Positions 1 through 8,214 of a stretch of DNA of 64,000 nt are shown one piece after another; the stretch's first letter is position 1, and the number at the start of each line of letters is the position of its first letter. The DNA lies in the NCBI RefSeq assembly GCF_003626595.1, contig NZ_RBAK01000007.1:62001-126000 (forward strand). The letters run 5' to 3'. Source of the stretch: Micromonospora endolithica. Its GTDB lineage: Bacteria; Actinomycetota; Actinomycetes; Mycobacteriales; Micromonosporaceae. The notes under the pieces are model-generated. The model saw only the letters and a program-made list of their open reading frames with translations, ran no database searches and was not told the origin of the DNA. The position numbers and the translations under genes are program-made.

Positions 1-1
1 G

Positions 2-643
2 CACGCCGCCCTGATCGGCGGGGACTTCTACGACGTGGTGCAGACCCGTCCCGACCGGCTCGACCTGATCGTCGGCGACGTCTGCGGCCACGGCGTCGAC
101 GAGGCGGCGCTCGGCGTCGAGCTGCGGGTGGCCTGGCGGGCGCTGATCCTGGCCGGGGTACCCGACGACGAGGTGCTGCCGGCGCTGGAGCAGGTGCTGA
201 TGAGCGAGCGGCGGCTCCAGGAGATCTTCGCGACCGTCGCCACCGCCCGGCTCGACCTGGACGACAACCGGGCCACCGTCCGGCTCGCCGGGCACCCGCC
301 GCCGCTGCTGCTCGCCGGTGGCACGGTGGTGCCGGTCCCGGCGCCCGGCGGCCTGCTGCTGGGCGTCCGACCCCGCCGACCCGTGGCCTACGACCTGGAG
401 TTCGACAGCGATGACTGGTCCCTGCTGATGTACACCGACGGCCTGATCGAGGGGCGGGTGGGCGAGAGCGACGAGCGGCTCGACGTGCCCGGCCTGTCCG
501 GCCTGCTGTCCGAGCCGGCGAACCACGCGGTGCCGCTGTCCGAGCTGCCCGCCTGGCTGGTCGGGCGGGCGGAGCAGATCAACGGGGGACCGCTCGCTGA
601 CGACGTCGCCATGCTGCTGGTCAGCCGGGGCGGTGGCCGGTGA
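2..643 (+). CDS. SpoIIE/PP2C-type protein phosphatase, 3' part only
   Basis: The gene enters from the left edge in frame 2, so its N-terminus and any sensor domain are outside the window. The visible 213 residues are the catalytic core of a PP2C-like SpoIIE phosphatase: GGDFYDVV near the edge, then GDVCGHG, YTDGLIEGR and the C-terminal DDVAMLLV. The Asp residues of the first, second and last motifs are the expected metal ligands. Family members dephosphorylate anti-anti-sigma factors in partner-switching pathways; no such partner is visible here. Its TGA overlaps the GTG of the histidine kinase (GTGA), so it belongs to a three-gene signalling operon. The family call is firm; the substrate is unknown. 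Confidence 0.9.
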   Translation, partial: HAALIGGDFYDVVQTRPDRLDLIVGDVCGHGVDEAALGVELRVAWRALILAGVPDDEVLPALEQVLMSERRLQEIFATVATARLDLDDNRATVRLAGHPPPLLLAGGTVVPVPAPGGLLLGVRPRRPVAYDLEFDSDDWSLLMYTDGLIEGRVGESDERLDVPGLSGLLSEPANHAVPLSELPAWLVGRAEQINGGPLADDVAMLLVSRGGGR

Positions 644-2367
644 GCCTCGGCGCCAACGACTGGACGCTGCGGCGGCGGGTGGCCCTGCTGCTGACCGTCG
701 TCACCCTGATCCTGATCGGCCTGGCCGGTGCGGCCGCCGCCGTCGCGGCGCAGAACCGGTCCCAGATCGACACCGTTCTCAACCAGACCGGCCCGCTGCG
801 GGTGCAGGGCCAGGAGTTGCTGAACGCCCTGCTGGACCAGGAGACCGGGATCCGCGGTTACGCGGTCAGCGGCGATCGGAAGGACCTGGCCCCGTACGAC
901 GCCGGGCGCGATCTGGAGCGTCAACGGATGGCCTCGATGCGGGCGCTGGTGGCCGACTTCCCGGCCGTCGACGACGAACTCGCGGCGGTGCAGAGCCAGT
1001 CGACGCGGTGGCGGGAGACCGTCGCCGTCCCGGTCATCGAGGCGACCGAGCGGGAGGGGCCGGCCGCCGGGCAGGCCCTGGTCGACGACCGGGCCCGCCA
1101 GGAGTTCGACCAGGTCCGCGCCGCCGCCGACGCCCTGCAGCGGGAGATCCTGCGAGCCCGTAACGACGCCGCGGCCGACGTCCGGAGCAGCAGCAACCTG
1201 CTCGCCGTCCTGCTGATCGTGGCCGCCGCCGTGGTGGCGCTCGCCGGCATCGCGCTGGTGCTGTCGCTGGAGCGGATGGTGATCCGCCCGCTCACCGCGC
1301 TCGCCGGCCAGGTGCGGGAGGTGGCCGAGGGGGACTACCAGCACCGGATCACCGGCTCGGGCCCGCCGGAGTTCGTCCACCTCAGCGACGACGTGGACGC
1401 CATGCGCCGCAAGATCGCCCGGGACCTCGCCGAGGTACGCGAGGCGCGCGAGCGGATCGAGTGGGTCAACAGCCAGCTCCAGAAGCAGGCCGAGGAGCTG
1501 ACCCGGTCCAACCGTGACCTGGAACAGTTCGCGTACGTCGCCTCGCACGACCTCCAGGAGCCGCTGCGCAAGGTGGCGAGCTTCTGCCAGCTGCTCCAGC
1601 GCCGCTACGCCGGGCAGCTCGACGAGCGGGCCGACCAGTACATCGCGTTCGCCGTCGACGGCGCGCAGCGGATGCAGCGCCTGATCAACGACCTGCTCGC
1701 GTTCTCCCGGATCGGTCGGCTCACCACCGGCTTCACCGAGGTCGACCTGAACAAGGTGATGGGCGACGTGGCCGGGCAGACCGAGGCCGCCCGGCAGTAC
1801 GCCGACGCCGAGCTGACCTGGGGCGAGTTGCCGGTCATCCGGGGCGAGGAACCGTTGCTGACCAACCTGCTCGCCAACCTGGTGAGCAATTCGGTCAAGT
1901 TCCGCCGGCCGGACGTACCGCCGAAGGTGCACGTCTCCGCCCGGCTGGTCGGCGACGAGTGGGAGATCAGCTGCGCGGACAACGGCATCGGGATCGAACC
2001 GGAGTTCGCCGACAAGATCTTCGTCATCTTCCAGCGGCTGCACGCCAAGGACGCGTACCCGGGGACCGGGATCGGCCTGGCGATCGTGAAGAAGATCGTG
2101 GAATACCACGGTGGCCGGGTCTGGGTGGACACCGACACCGCGGAGGGAACCGCGATCCGGTTCACCCTGCCCGCGCTGCCCGCCGACGTCGAGGCCGCGC
2201 ACGCGGCGGGGTCGGAGGACGGGACCGGGGACATCCCGGCGGAGGACGGCGGGACCGGGCGTCCGGCGGAGGAGGAGAACACCGCCGGCGGCCAGGAGAG
2301 CGCGGAACGCCCCGACACGGCGTCGGAAGGCGGTAGAACGGGTGGCATGAGGGAGACGGTGGGATGA
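640..2367 (+). CDS. CHASE3/HAMP sensor histidine kinase
   Basis: This is a 575-aa membrane histidine kinase. An N-terminal TM (about 10-32) is followed by a CHASE3-like extracytoplasmic domain with the typical QETGIRGYAVSG stretch, a second TM (about 187-208), a HAMP domain (IRPLTALAGQVREVAEGDY) and a dimerisation/phosphoacceptor helix with ASHDLQEPLRK, where H303 is the likely phosphorylated His. The ATPase domain shows the N box (NLVSNSVKF), DNGIGI and GTGIGLAIVKKIVEYHGG. The helix resembles phytochrome-type (Cph1-like) kinases, which pair with small Rcp1-like regulators such as the next gene. The C-terminal 65 residues are acidic, Gly/Glu-rich and probably disordered. The GTG start overlaps the phosphatase stop and the gene's end overlaps the regulator start. 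The input signal is unknown. Confidence 0.93.
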   Translation: MSLGANDWTLRRRVALLLTVVTLILIGLAGAAAAVAAQNRSQIDTVLNQTGPLRVQGQELLNALLDQETGIRGYAVSGDRKDLAPYDAGRDLERQRMASMRALVADFPAVDDELAAVQSQSTRWRETVAVPVIEATEREGPAAGQALVDDRARQEFDQVRAAADALQREILRARNDAAADVRSSSNLLAVLLIVAAAVVALAGIALVLSLERMVIRPLTALAGQVREVAEGDYQHRITGSGPPEFVHLSDDVDAMRRKIARDLAEVREARERIEWVNSQLQKQAEELTRSNRDLEQFAYVASHDLQEPLRKVASFCQLLQRRYAGQLDERADQYIAFAVDGAQRMQRLINDLLAFSRIGRLTTGFTEVDLNKVMGDVAGQTEAARQYADAELTWGELPVIRGEEPLLTNLLANLVSNSVKFRRPDVPPKVHVSARLVGDEWEISCADNGIGIEPEFADKIFVIFQRLHAKDAYPGTGIGLAIVKKIVEYHGGRVWVDTDTAEGTAIRFTLPALPADVEAAHAAGSEDGTGDIPAEDGGTGRPAEEENTAGGQESAERPDTASEGGRTGGMRETVG

Positions 2368-2816
2368 CCGCGCCGGCGGACGGCAAGAGCCCGATCGAGG
2401 TCCTGCTGGTCGAGGACGACCCGGGTGACGTGTTGATGACCCAGGAGGCGTTCGAGGAGCACAAGCTCCGCAACCGGCTGACCGTCGTCTCCGACGGCGC
2501 CGAGGCGCTCGCCTACCTGCGACGCGAGGAGCCGTACGCGGACGCGGTGGTGCCGGACCTGATCCTGCTCGACCTCAACCTGCCCCGCCGGGACGGGCGT
2601 GAGGTGCTGGAGGAGATCAAGAAGGACGAGCAGCTCTGCCGGATCCCGGTGGTGGTGCTGACCACGTCGCAGGCCGACGAGGACATCCTGCGCAGCTACC
2701 AGCTGCACGCCAACGCCTACGTGACCAAACCGGTCGACTTCGAGCGGTTCATCTCGGTCGTCCGACAGATCGACGAGTTCTTCGTCAGCGTGGTGAAGCT
2801 GCCGCCGCGTGGCTGA
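2364..2816 (+). CDS. Rcp1-like single-domain response regulator
   Basis: The 150-aa protein is a receiver domain only. It has the acidic pocket VEDDPGD (D18/D19), phosphoacceptor D70 in LLDLNLPRRDG, the switch Thr in VVLTTSQ and K122 in YVTKPVD. The long alpha4 region and absence of an output domain match the Rcp1/CheY-like regulators that pair with phytochrome-type kinases. The ATG overlaps the kinase stop (ATGA), so the two are translationally coupled. The output may be a protein contact, plausibly through the SpoIIE phosphatase encoded two genes upstream; that link is an inference. Confidence 0.92.
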   Translation: MTAPADGKSPIEVLLVEDDPGDVLMTQEAFEEHKLRNRLTVVSDGAEALAYLRREEPYADAVVPDLILLDLNLPRRDGREVLEEIKKDEQLCRIPVVVLTTSQADEDILRSYQLHANAYVTKPVDFERFISVVRQIDEFFVSVVKLPPRG

Positions 2817-3621
2817 CACCCTGCTCGACGACGTCGCCGGGTTGCTGCGGGAGACCGCCGACCGGGTGGTCCTGCCGTTGTTCCGCAAGCTCGACGAGGA
2901 CGACGTCGAGGAGAAGGCGCCGGGCGAGATCGTCACGGTCGCCGACCGGCAGGCCGAGGAGCTGATCGCGGCGACCCTGCTGCGGCTGCGCCCCGGTTCG
3001 GTGGTGGTCGGCGAGGAGGCGGTCGCCGAGGACCCCGCCCTGCTGCGGCACCTGCGCTCCGGCGGCGACGTGTGGCTGGTCGACCCGGTCGACGGCACGT
3101 CCAACTTCGCCGCCGGGCGCCGTCCGTTCGCGCTGATGGTGGCCCTGCTGACCGACGGCGAGCCGACGGCCGGCTGGGTGTACGACCCGCTGGCCGGGAC
3201 GCTGGCCGTGGGCCGGACGTGCGACGGGACGTATCTGGACGGGGCCCGGGTGGACACGACGGGCGTGCCGGCGACGGCGGGCGGCCTGCGCGGCGCGGCG
3301 ATGTCGCGATTCCTGCCCCCGGCCGCGCGGGCCCGGGTCGAGGCGGGCGGGGAGCGGCTGGGCGAGTTGCTGCCCGGCCAGCACTGCGCCGGCCGGGAAT
3401 ACCTGGACGTGCTGACCGGCGACCAGCAGTTCGTGCTGTTCTGGCGCACCCTGCCGTGGGACCACGCTCCGGGCGCCGTCCTGGTCCGGGCGGCCGGCGG
3501 GGTGGCGCGCCGCTTCGACGGTGCCGACTACCACCCCGCCGACGAGGGACGGGGCCTGCTGGTGGCCGCCAACGAGCGGGTCTGGAACGAGGCCCGCGCG
3601 GCGCTGCTCGACGGAGCGTGA
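2809..3621 (+). CDS. Inositol monophosphatase family protein
   Basis: This 270-aa protein has the metal-binding signature of the Mg-dependent IMPase/FBPase/CysQ superfamily: E70 in VGEEAV, D92 and D95 in LVDPVDGTSNF, and D218 in PWDHAPG followed by a Gly-rich helix start. Family substrates include inositol-1-phosphate, histidinol phosphate and PAP, and the motifs do not tell which applies here. The GTG start lies inside the response-regulator stop (an 8-bp overlap), so the gene is at least co-transcribed with the signalling genes. No regulatory link follows from that alone. Specific function is open (SuhB-like or HisN-like). Confidence 0.88.
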   Translation: MADTLLDDVAGLLRETADRVVLPLFRKLDEDDVEEKAPGEIVTVADRQAEELIAATLLRLRPGSVVVGEEAVAEDPALLRHLRSGGDVWLVDPVDGTSNFAAGRRPFALMVALLTDGEPTAGWVYDPLAGTLAVGRTCDGTYLDGARVDTTGVPATAGGLRGAAMSRFLPPAARARVEAGGERLGELLPGQHCAGREYLDVLTGDQQFVLFWRTLPWDHAPGAVLVRAAGGVARRFDGADYHPADEGRGLLVAANERVWNEARAALLDGA

Positions 3622-3718
3622 CCGTCCGCGCGACACCGCGTCGATGTTCGTTTCCGGTCCGGGTCGCGGGCCTGGTCATGGGTGCCGCTTCCGGTATCCT
3701 GACCCGCGGTCTCCACAC

Positions 3719-3737
3719 GGCCGGTCGCCGACCGGCC
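3719..3737 (+). other. Hairpin in the 5' untranslated region of the following gene
   Basis: A perfect 8-bp GC stem (GGCCGGTC / GACCGGCC) with a GCC loop lies 63 bp before the GTG at 3800. A TATCCT hexamer about 25 bp upstream could be the -10 box of a leadered transcript. I looked for, and did not find, the conserved blocks of a ydaO/c-di-AMP riboswitch, which often precedes actinobacterial wall-hydrolase genes. Confidence 0.35.
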
Positions 3738-3799
3738 CCGGCGGGGCCGCCGCCGCGCAGGATCAACGGGGGCCGGCGGGTCGACGGAAGGATGCTCAC

Positions 3800-4816
3800 G
3801 TGCGTACGACCATGCCCTTCGGGCGTCCCGGCCGCCGCCCGCTGACCGCCGTCCTCGCCGCCGTCGCGCTGCTGCTCGGCCTGGGCGCGGCGCCCGCCCA
3901 CGCGGAGCCGAACGAGGGCGGCACCAAGAAGCTGCGCGACGCGCTGGAGGCGACCGCCAAGGCCCACCTCGAGGCCCAGGCGAAGCTGACCAACTCCAAG
4001 CGCCGGCAGAAGGAGCTGACCGCCCAGCTCGCCGCGGTGGAGGTCCGGCTGGTCGACCTCACCGAGCAGGTCGGCGAGGTCGCCATCCAGTCGTACCGGC
4101 TGGGCCGGCTGACCCCGGCGGCGATGCTGCTCGACGCCACCTCGCCGGACGCCTTCCTGGAGCGGGTCGCGAGCCTGGACACCATGGCGCAGCGGGACGG
4201 CAAGAAGGTCCGGGAGCTGACCGACGCCCGCGAGGAGGCCCGCTCGGCGAAGATCGCCATCGACACCGAGATCCGCGAGCAGGCCAAGCAGGTGCAGGTG
4301 ATGGCGAAGAAGAAAAAGGAGGCCCAGGCGGCTCTCGCCGAGGTCAGCTCCGGCGGCAGCGGCGGCTTCAGCGGCGGCAGCTCCACGTCGGCCCGGCCCG
4401 CGCCGCGCAACTCCGACGGCTCGTGGCCGGGGGAGTCCTGCTCGGTCAACGACCCGACCACCTCCGGCTGCATCACCCCGCGCACCCTGAACGCCCTCCA
4501 GCAGACCAAGGCGGCCGGCTACAAGCGCTACGTCTCCTGCTACCGCAGCGGCGGCTCCGGCGAGCACCCCAAGGGCCGGGCCTGCGACTTCGCCGCGGCC
4601 ACCGGCGGGTTCGAGGACCGGACCGCCACCGGCGGCGACAAGGCGTACGGCGACGCGCTGGCCGCCTGGCACGTGCGCAACGCCAACCGGCTCGGCGTGC
4701 TCTACGTGATCTGGTACCGGCAGATCTGGCACCCCGGCACCGGCTGGCAGTCGTACGGCGGCAGCGGCAGCCCGGCCGCCGACCACACGAACCATGTTCA
4801 TCTCTCGATGTACTGA
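3800..4816 (+). CDS. Secreted coiled-coil protein with M15/VanY-like C-terminal domain
   Basis: I chose GTG 3800 because GGAAGGA sits 7 nt upstream and a clean signal peptide begins at once (RR, hydrophobic LLLGLGAA, then AHA-EP). The 338-aa product has a long alpha-helical coiled coil (about 40-175) like the N-terminal halves of NlpC/P60 wall proteins, then a Gly/Ser linker. The C-terminal domain (about 210-338) carries SCYRSGG, GEHPKGRACDF and DHTNHVHLSMY. The spaced His/Asp residues resemble the zinc ligands of M15/VanY-type peptidoglycan DD-peptidases (the ARB_07466-like C-terminal domain). Probable role: peptidoglycan remodelling outside the membrane. Enzymatic activity is not proven by sequence. 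Confidence 0.75.
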   Translation: MRTTMPFGRPGRRPLTAVLAAVALLLGLGAAPAHAEPNEGGTKKLRDALEATAKAHLEAQAKLTNSKRRQKELTAQLAAVEVRLVDLTEQVGEVAIQSYRLGRLTPAAMLLDATSPDAFLERVASLDTMAQRDGKKVRELTDAREEARSAKIAIDTEIREQAKQVQVMAKKKKEAQAALAEVSSGGSGGFSGGSSTSARPAPRNSDGSWPGESCSVNDPTTSGCITPRTLNALQQTKAAGYKRYVSCYRSGGSGEHPKGRACDFAAATGGFEDRTATGGDKAYGDALAAWHVRNANRLGVLYVIWYRQIWHPGTGWQSYGGSGSPAADHTNHVHLSMY

Positions 4817-4839
4817 CCCGGGGCCCCAGGTTTCCTGCG

Positions 4840-4845
4840 TACCAT
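4840..4845 (+). promoter_or_regulatory. Putative -10 box of a leaderless promoter
   Basis: TACCAT fits the actinobacterial TAnnnT -10 and ends 7 nt before the GTG at 4853. There is no Shine-Dalgarno sequence, so transcription probably starts at the start codon itself. Confidence 0.45.
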
Positions 4846-4852
4846 CGCGCGG

Positions 4853-6406
4853 GTGAGCTCCCCAACCTCCGACGTCACGGTCCCGCCGACCGGGCCGGCC
4901 GCGGCACCCTCCCGCGCCCTGCCCAACGGCCTCGCCGCGTTCCTGGTCTTCTTCGCCAGCGGCGCCGTCCTGGTGCTGGAGACCGCCGCGCTGCGGCTGG
5001 TCGGCCCGTACGTGGGGGTGACCCTCCAGGTGACCAGCTCGGTCATCGGCATCGCGCTGGCCGCCATCGCGTACGGCGCGTGGGCCGGGGGCTGGCTGGC
5101 CGACCGGCGGGACCCGCGCACGCTGATCGCCCCGGCGCTGGTGCTGGCCGGCATCACCACCGCGGTGACCCTGCCGGTCGTCCGGTACGCCGGCGAGGTG
5201 CTGCGCGGCGGCGCGGCCAGCGCCATCCTGCTGCTCGTCGCGCTGGCCGTGTTCGTGCCGGCGATGCTGCTGTCGGCGGTCACCCCGCTGGTGGTCAAGC
5301 TCCAGCTCGCCGACCTGCGCCGCACCGGCCAGGTGGTCGGCCGGCTCTCCTCGATCGGCACGTTGGGCGCGGTCACCGCCACCCTGGTGACCGGCTTCGT
5401 GCTGGTCGCGGCGCTGCCCAGCACGGTGATCCTGCTCGGTCTGGCGGTGTCGCTGGGCCTCACCGGCCTCGGCGTGGGCGGCTGGCTGCGCCGGCAGCAC
5501 GACACCGCGCTGCCCGGGCCGGCCCGGACCCGGGCGGCTCTGGCGGTGCTCGGCCTGGTCGGCGCCGGCCTGACCACCGTCGCGCCGACCCCGTGCGACA
5601 TCGAGACGGCCTACCACTGCGCCCGGGTCGAGTCGGACCCGGACCGGAGCAGCGGGCGCACCCTGCTGCTCAACTCGGCCCAGCACTCGTACGTGGACCT
5701 GGCCGACCCGACCTACCTGGAGTACGCGTACACGAAGTGGATCGGCGCGGTGGCGGACGTGTCCGCGCCGGCCGGCCGGCGGGTGGACGCGCTGCACCTG
5801 GGCGGCGGTGGGTTCACCGTGCCCCGGTACCTGACCGCCACCCGGCCGGGCACCGACAACGTGGTGTTCGAGATCGACGGCGGGCTGGTCGAGCTGGGCG
5901 AGCGGAAGCTCGGCGTACGCCAGGGCCCGGACCTGCGTGCCGTGGTGGGCGACGCCCGGATGCTGGTCGCCGGTGAGGGCACGGACACCCGGGACCTGGT
6001 GGTGGGGGACGCGTTCGGTCACCTGGTGGTGCCCTGGCACCTGGCCACCCGGGAGATGGCCGCGGACATCCGCCGGGTGACCCGGCCCGGTGGTGTCTAC
6101 GTGCAGAACGTGATCGACTACCCGCCGCAGCGCTTCATCCGCAGCGAGCTGGCCACCGTCGGCGCGGAGTTCGGCAACGTGGCACTGATCGCCCCGCCGG
6201 GCGCGCTGGCCGGCACGGACGGCGCGAACTTCCTCATCGTCGCCTCCGACGCCCCGCTGCCGCTGGCCGCGATCCAGACCCGGCTGGCCCAGGTGGACCC
6301 GGCGGCGGCGCTGATGTCCGGTGCGGCCCTGGACGACTTCGTCGGCGAGGCGCTGGTGCTCACCGACGACTACGCTCCGGTGGACCAACTGCTGGCGACC
6401 GCCTGA
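4853..6406 (+). CDS. Fused membrane transporter-like / spermidine-synthase-like protein
   Basis: The 517-aa protein has about seven hydrophobic segments in the first 240 residues (the first is GLAAFLVFFASGAVLVLETA). A soluble Rossmann methyltransferase-fold half resembling polyamine synthases follows: LHLGGGGFTVPRYL as the nucleotide loop, EIDGGLVELGERKLG, VVGDAR, and DLVVGDAFGHLVVP in place of the spermidine-synthase DxxDP motif. This N-membrane/C-SpeE architecture is common in actinobacteria and its reaction is not established. True polyamine synthesis is doubtful because the catalytic Asp-rich motif is altered. GTG 4853 is favoured by the -10-like box just upstream. The gene ends 72 bp before the kinase. 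Confidence 0.8.
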   Translation: MSSPTSDVTVPPTGPAAAPSRALPNGLAAFLVFFASGAVLVLETAALRLVGPYVGVTLQVTSSVIGIALAAIAYGAWAGGWLADRRDPRTLIAPALVLAGITTAVTLPVVRYAGEVLRGGAASAILLLVALAVFVPAMLLSAVTPLVVKLQLADLRRTGQVVGRLSSIGTLGAVTATLVTGFVLVAALPSTVILLGLAVSLGLTGLGVGGWLRRQHDTALPGPARTRAALAVLGLVGAGLTTVAPTPCDIETAYHCARVESDPDRSSGRTLLLNSAQHSYVDLADPTYLEYAYTKWIGAVADVSAPAGRRVDALHLGGGGFTVPRYLTATRPGTDNVVFEIDGGLVELGERKLGVRQGPDLRAVVGDARMLVAGEGTDTRDLVVGDAFGHLVVPWHLATREMAADIRRVTRPGGVYVQNVIDYPPQRFIRSELATVGAEFGNVALIAPPGALAGTDGANFLIVASDAPLPLAAIQTRLAQVDPAAALMSGAALDDFVGEALVLTDDYAPVDQLLATA

Positions 6407-6477
6407 TCGGGTGACATCCCTGACCGATTCCGACCTTCCAGGTGTAGCCGGGGCGGTCCCGGGCAACAACGACCCCC

Positions 6478-8214
6478 ATGGGTGGAGGGGTTTCCGACGG
6501 CGCACAACGGCTCGGTGAGCGGTACCGGCTGATCGAGCAGCTCGGTGCCGGCGGCATGTCGGTGGTGTGGCGCGGCTACGACGAGGTGCTCGGCCGCCAG
6601 GTGGCGGTCAAGGTGCTCGCCTCCCGGCTGGCCGCCGACCGGGCGTTCCGGCACCGGATCCGGATCGAGGCCCAGTCCGCCGCCCGGCTGTGCCACCCGA
6701 ACATCACCAACGTCTACGACTACGGGGAGTCCGAGCAGGTCGGGCTCACCGTGCCGTACGTCGTGATGGAGCTGATCGACGGCGAGTCGCTGACCGGCCG
6801 GCTGCGCCGGGGGAAGCTGCCCTGGCGGGAGGCGGTGACGGTCGGGGCGGAGGTGGCCTCGGCGCTGGCCACCGCGCACGCCCGGGGGGTGGTGCACCGC
6901 GACGTCACGCCGGGCAACGTCATGATCACGGCGAACGGCGTGAAGGTCGTCGACTTCGGCATCTCCGCGCTCGTCGGGGAGAAGGAGAAGGGCCCGGACG
7001 GGACCCTGCTCGGCACGCCCGCCTACCTGGCCCCGGAGCGCCTGGACAACGGCGAGGTGTCGCCGGCCACCGACGTGTACGCCATGGGCCTGCTGCTCTA
7101 CCGGATGCTCACCGGCCGGCTGCCCTGGCAGGCCGACACCACCACCCAGATGCTCCGTGCGCACATGTACACCGACCCCGAGCCGATGCCCCCGGTGCCC
7201 GGGCTGCCCGACGCGGTCCGCGACCTGACCCGCCGCTGCCTGGCGAAGCGCCCGACCGACCGGCCGACCACCGTCGAGGTGGCCCGTACGCTCGCCGAGG
7301 CGGCCGGCATGCTCCCCGCGGTGCCGGTCTCACCCGCGCCGACCGGCGACGACGCGGCCGAGCTGGCGAACGCCGGGACCACGATCCTGCCCTGGTCGGC
7401 GGCGACCGACGCGCTGCCGTTCTCGCGTACCCGCAACCGCCGTTCGATCAGCCGGCGGCGTCGGATCGAGGCGGCGGTGGCCGCGATGGGCCTGGTCGCG
7501 GTGACCGGGGCGCTGTGGGGCGTGACCTCCCGCAGCCCGGCCAGCGGCGGCGTCGACCAGCCGACCGAGGCGCGGATGGGCGCGGAGAAGACGGTCTCCT
7601 GCGGAGTGGCGTACGCCCTGCGCACCGACTCCGGCAGGGACTTCTCCGCCGAGCTGGCGTTGACCAACACCGGGACGACGGAGTTGCGCGACTGGCGGCT
7701 GAGCTTCACCCTCCCCGGCCAGCAGGCGGTCACCGGCGGGAAGCCCGCCGGGGTACGCCAGGAGGGCCGCACGGTGCGGGTCGAACCGGCGCCGCAGCGC
7801 ACCGTGCTGGCGGCCGGCAGCACCGAGAAGGTGACCCTGAGCGGGCGCTACACCGGCGCGAATCCGTTGCCGGTGGAGTTCCGCGTCCACGACGAGGTCT
7901 GCGCGGTGCAGGTCTCCGGGGTGGCCGGGTCGCCGCCCAGCACCGCGCCGAAGGCCCCGGCGGTGAAGGAGACCCCGCCGGTGAAGAAGGCGCCGGCGGC
8001 GGCGAAGGCTCCGCCGAAGAAGAGCACCGCCGGCTCCGGCGGGTCCAAGGCCAAGCCCACCAAGGCCGGTAAGGGCGGCGGTGGTGGCGGAAAAAAGCCG
8101 TGGCGCCCGCGGACCGGGACGACGATGACGACGACGATGACGAGGACGACGACGACTGAGGTCAGTCGAGGGTGGCGAAGCGTTGCACCTGGGCGATGCC
8201 GCCCTCCACGATGA
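6478..8214 (+). CDS. Ser/Thr protein kinase with CBM2-like ectodomain (3' end frame-ambiguous)
   Basis: This is a Hanks-type kinase with Gly loop LGAGGMSVVW, K45, HRDVTPGN (D142), DFG (D159) and APE-like APER. A TM lies at about 332-350. The exported part (about 374-475) looks like a family-2 carbohydrate-binding module: bracketing Cys in SCGVAY and EVCAV, LTNTGTTELRDWRLSF, and LAAGSTEKVTLSG. A Lys/Pro/Ala linker follows. In the main frame the gene runs to 8214, ends in a nonsensical Arg/Thr-rich tail and overlaps the convergent trkA. A -1 shift at the A6G heptamer 8091-8097 instead gives an acidic tail (Asp-rich) ending at 8159, just before trkA. Either the assembly has an indel or the gene is frameshifted. 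ATG 6478 is the only good start. Confidence 0.85.
   Translation: MGGGVSDGAQRLGERYRLIEQLGAGGMSVVWRGYDEVLGRQVAVKVLASRLAADRAFRHRIRIEAQSAARLCHPNITNVYDYGESEQVGLTVPYVVMELIDGESLTGRLRRGKLPWREAVTVGAEVASALATAHARGVVHRDVTPGNVMITANGVKVVDFGISALVGEKEKGPDGTLLGTPAYLAPERLDNGEVSPATDVYAMGLLLYRMLTGRLPWQADTTTQMLRAHMYTDPEPMPPVPGLPDAVRDLTRRCLAKRPTDRPTTVEVARTLAEAAGMLPAVPVSPAPTGDDAAELANAGTTILPWSAATDALPFSRTRNRRSISRRRRIEAAVAAMGLVAVTGALWGVTSRSPASGGVDQPTEARMGAEKTVSCGVAYALRTDSGRDFSAELALTNTGTTELRDWRLSFTLPGQQAVTGGKPAGVRQEGRTVRVEPAPQRTVLAAGSTEKVTLSGRYTGANPLPVEFRVHDEVCAVQVSGVAGSPPSTAPKAPAVKETPPVKKAPAAAKAPPKKSTAGSGGSKAKPTKAGKGGGGGGKKPWRPRTGTTMTTTMTRTTTTEVSRGWRSVAPGRCRPPR
8091..8097 (+). other. A AAA AAG slippery heptamer, possible -1 frameshift site
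   Basis: The zero frame reads GGA AAA AAG, the phase required for tandem -1 slippage. The -1 frame reads GCC GTG GCG and onward to an Asp-rich tail with TGA at 8157-8159. By eye a small GC hairpin (8106-8109 with 8115-8118) starts 8 nt downstream, and purine-rich AAGGG lies about 15 nt upstream. The same sequence would also be produced by a homopolymer miscount, so the biological reading is uncertain. Confidence 0.45.

Noticed and set aside
388..2202. Long minus-strand open frame opposite the histidine kinase
   Set aside because: Third-position GC bias in high-GC DNA keeps antisense frames open. The protein is low-complexity with no motifs, while the plus strand encodes a complete kinase.
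3622..3799. ydaO (c-di-AMP) riboswitch before the wall-protein gene
   Set aside because: The leader has a GC hairpin but none of the conserved purine-rich blocks of that riboswitch class.
2933..6505. 1190-codon minus-strand open frame
   Set aside because: It is a shadow of three well-supported plus-strand genes; composition is Arg/Gly/Pro/His-rich with no domain.
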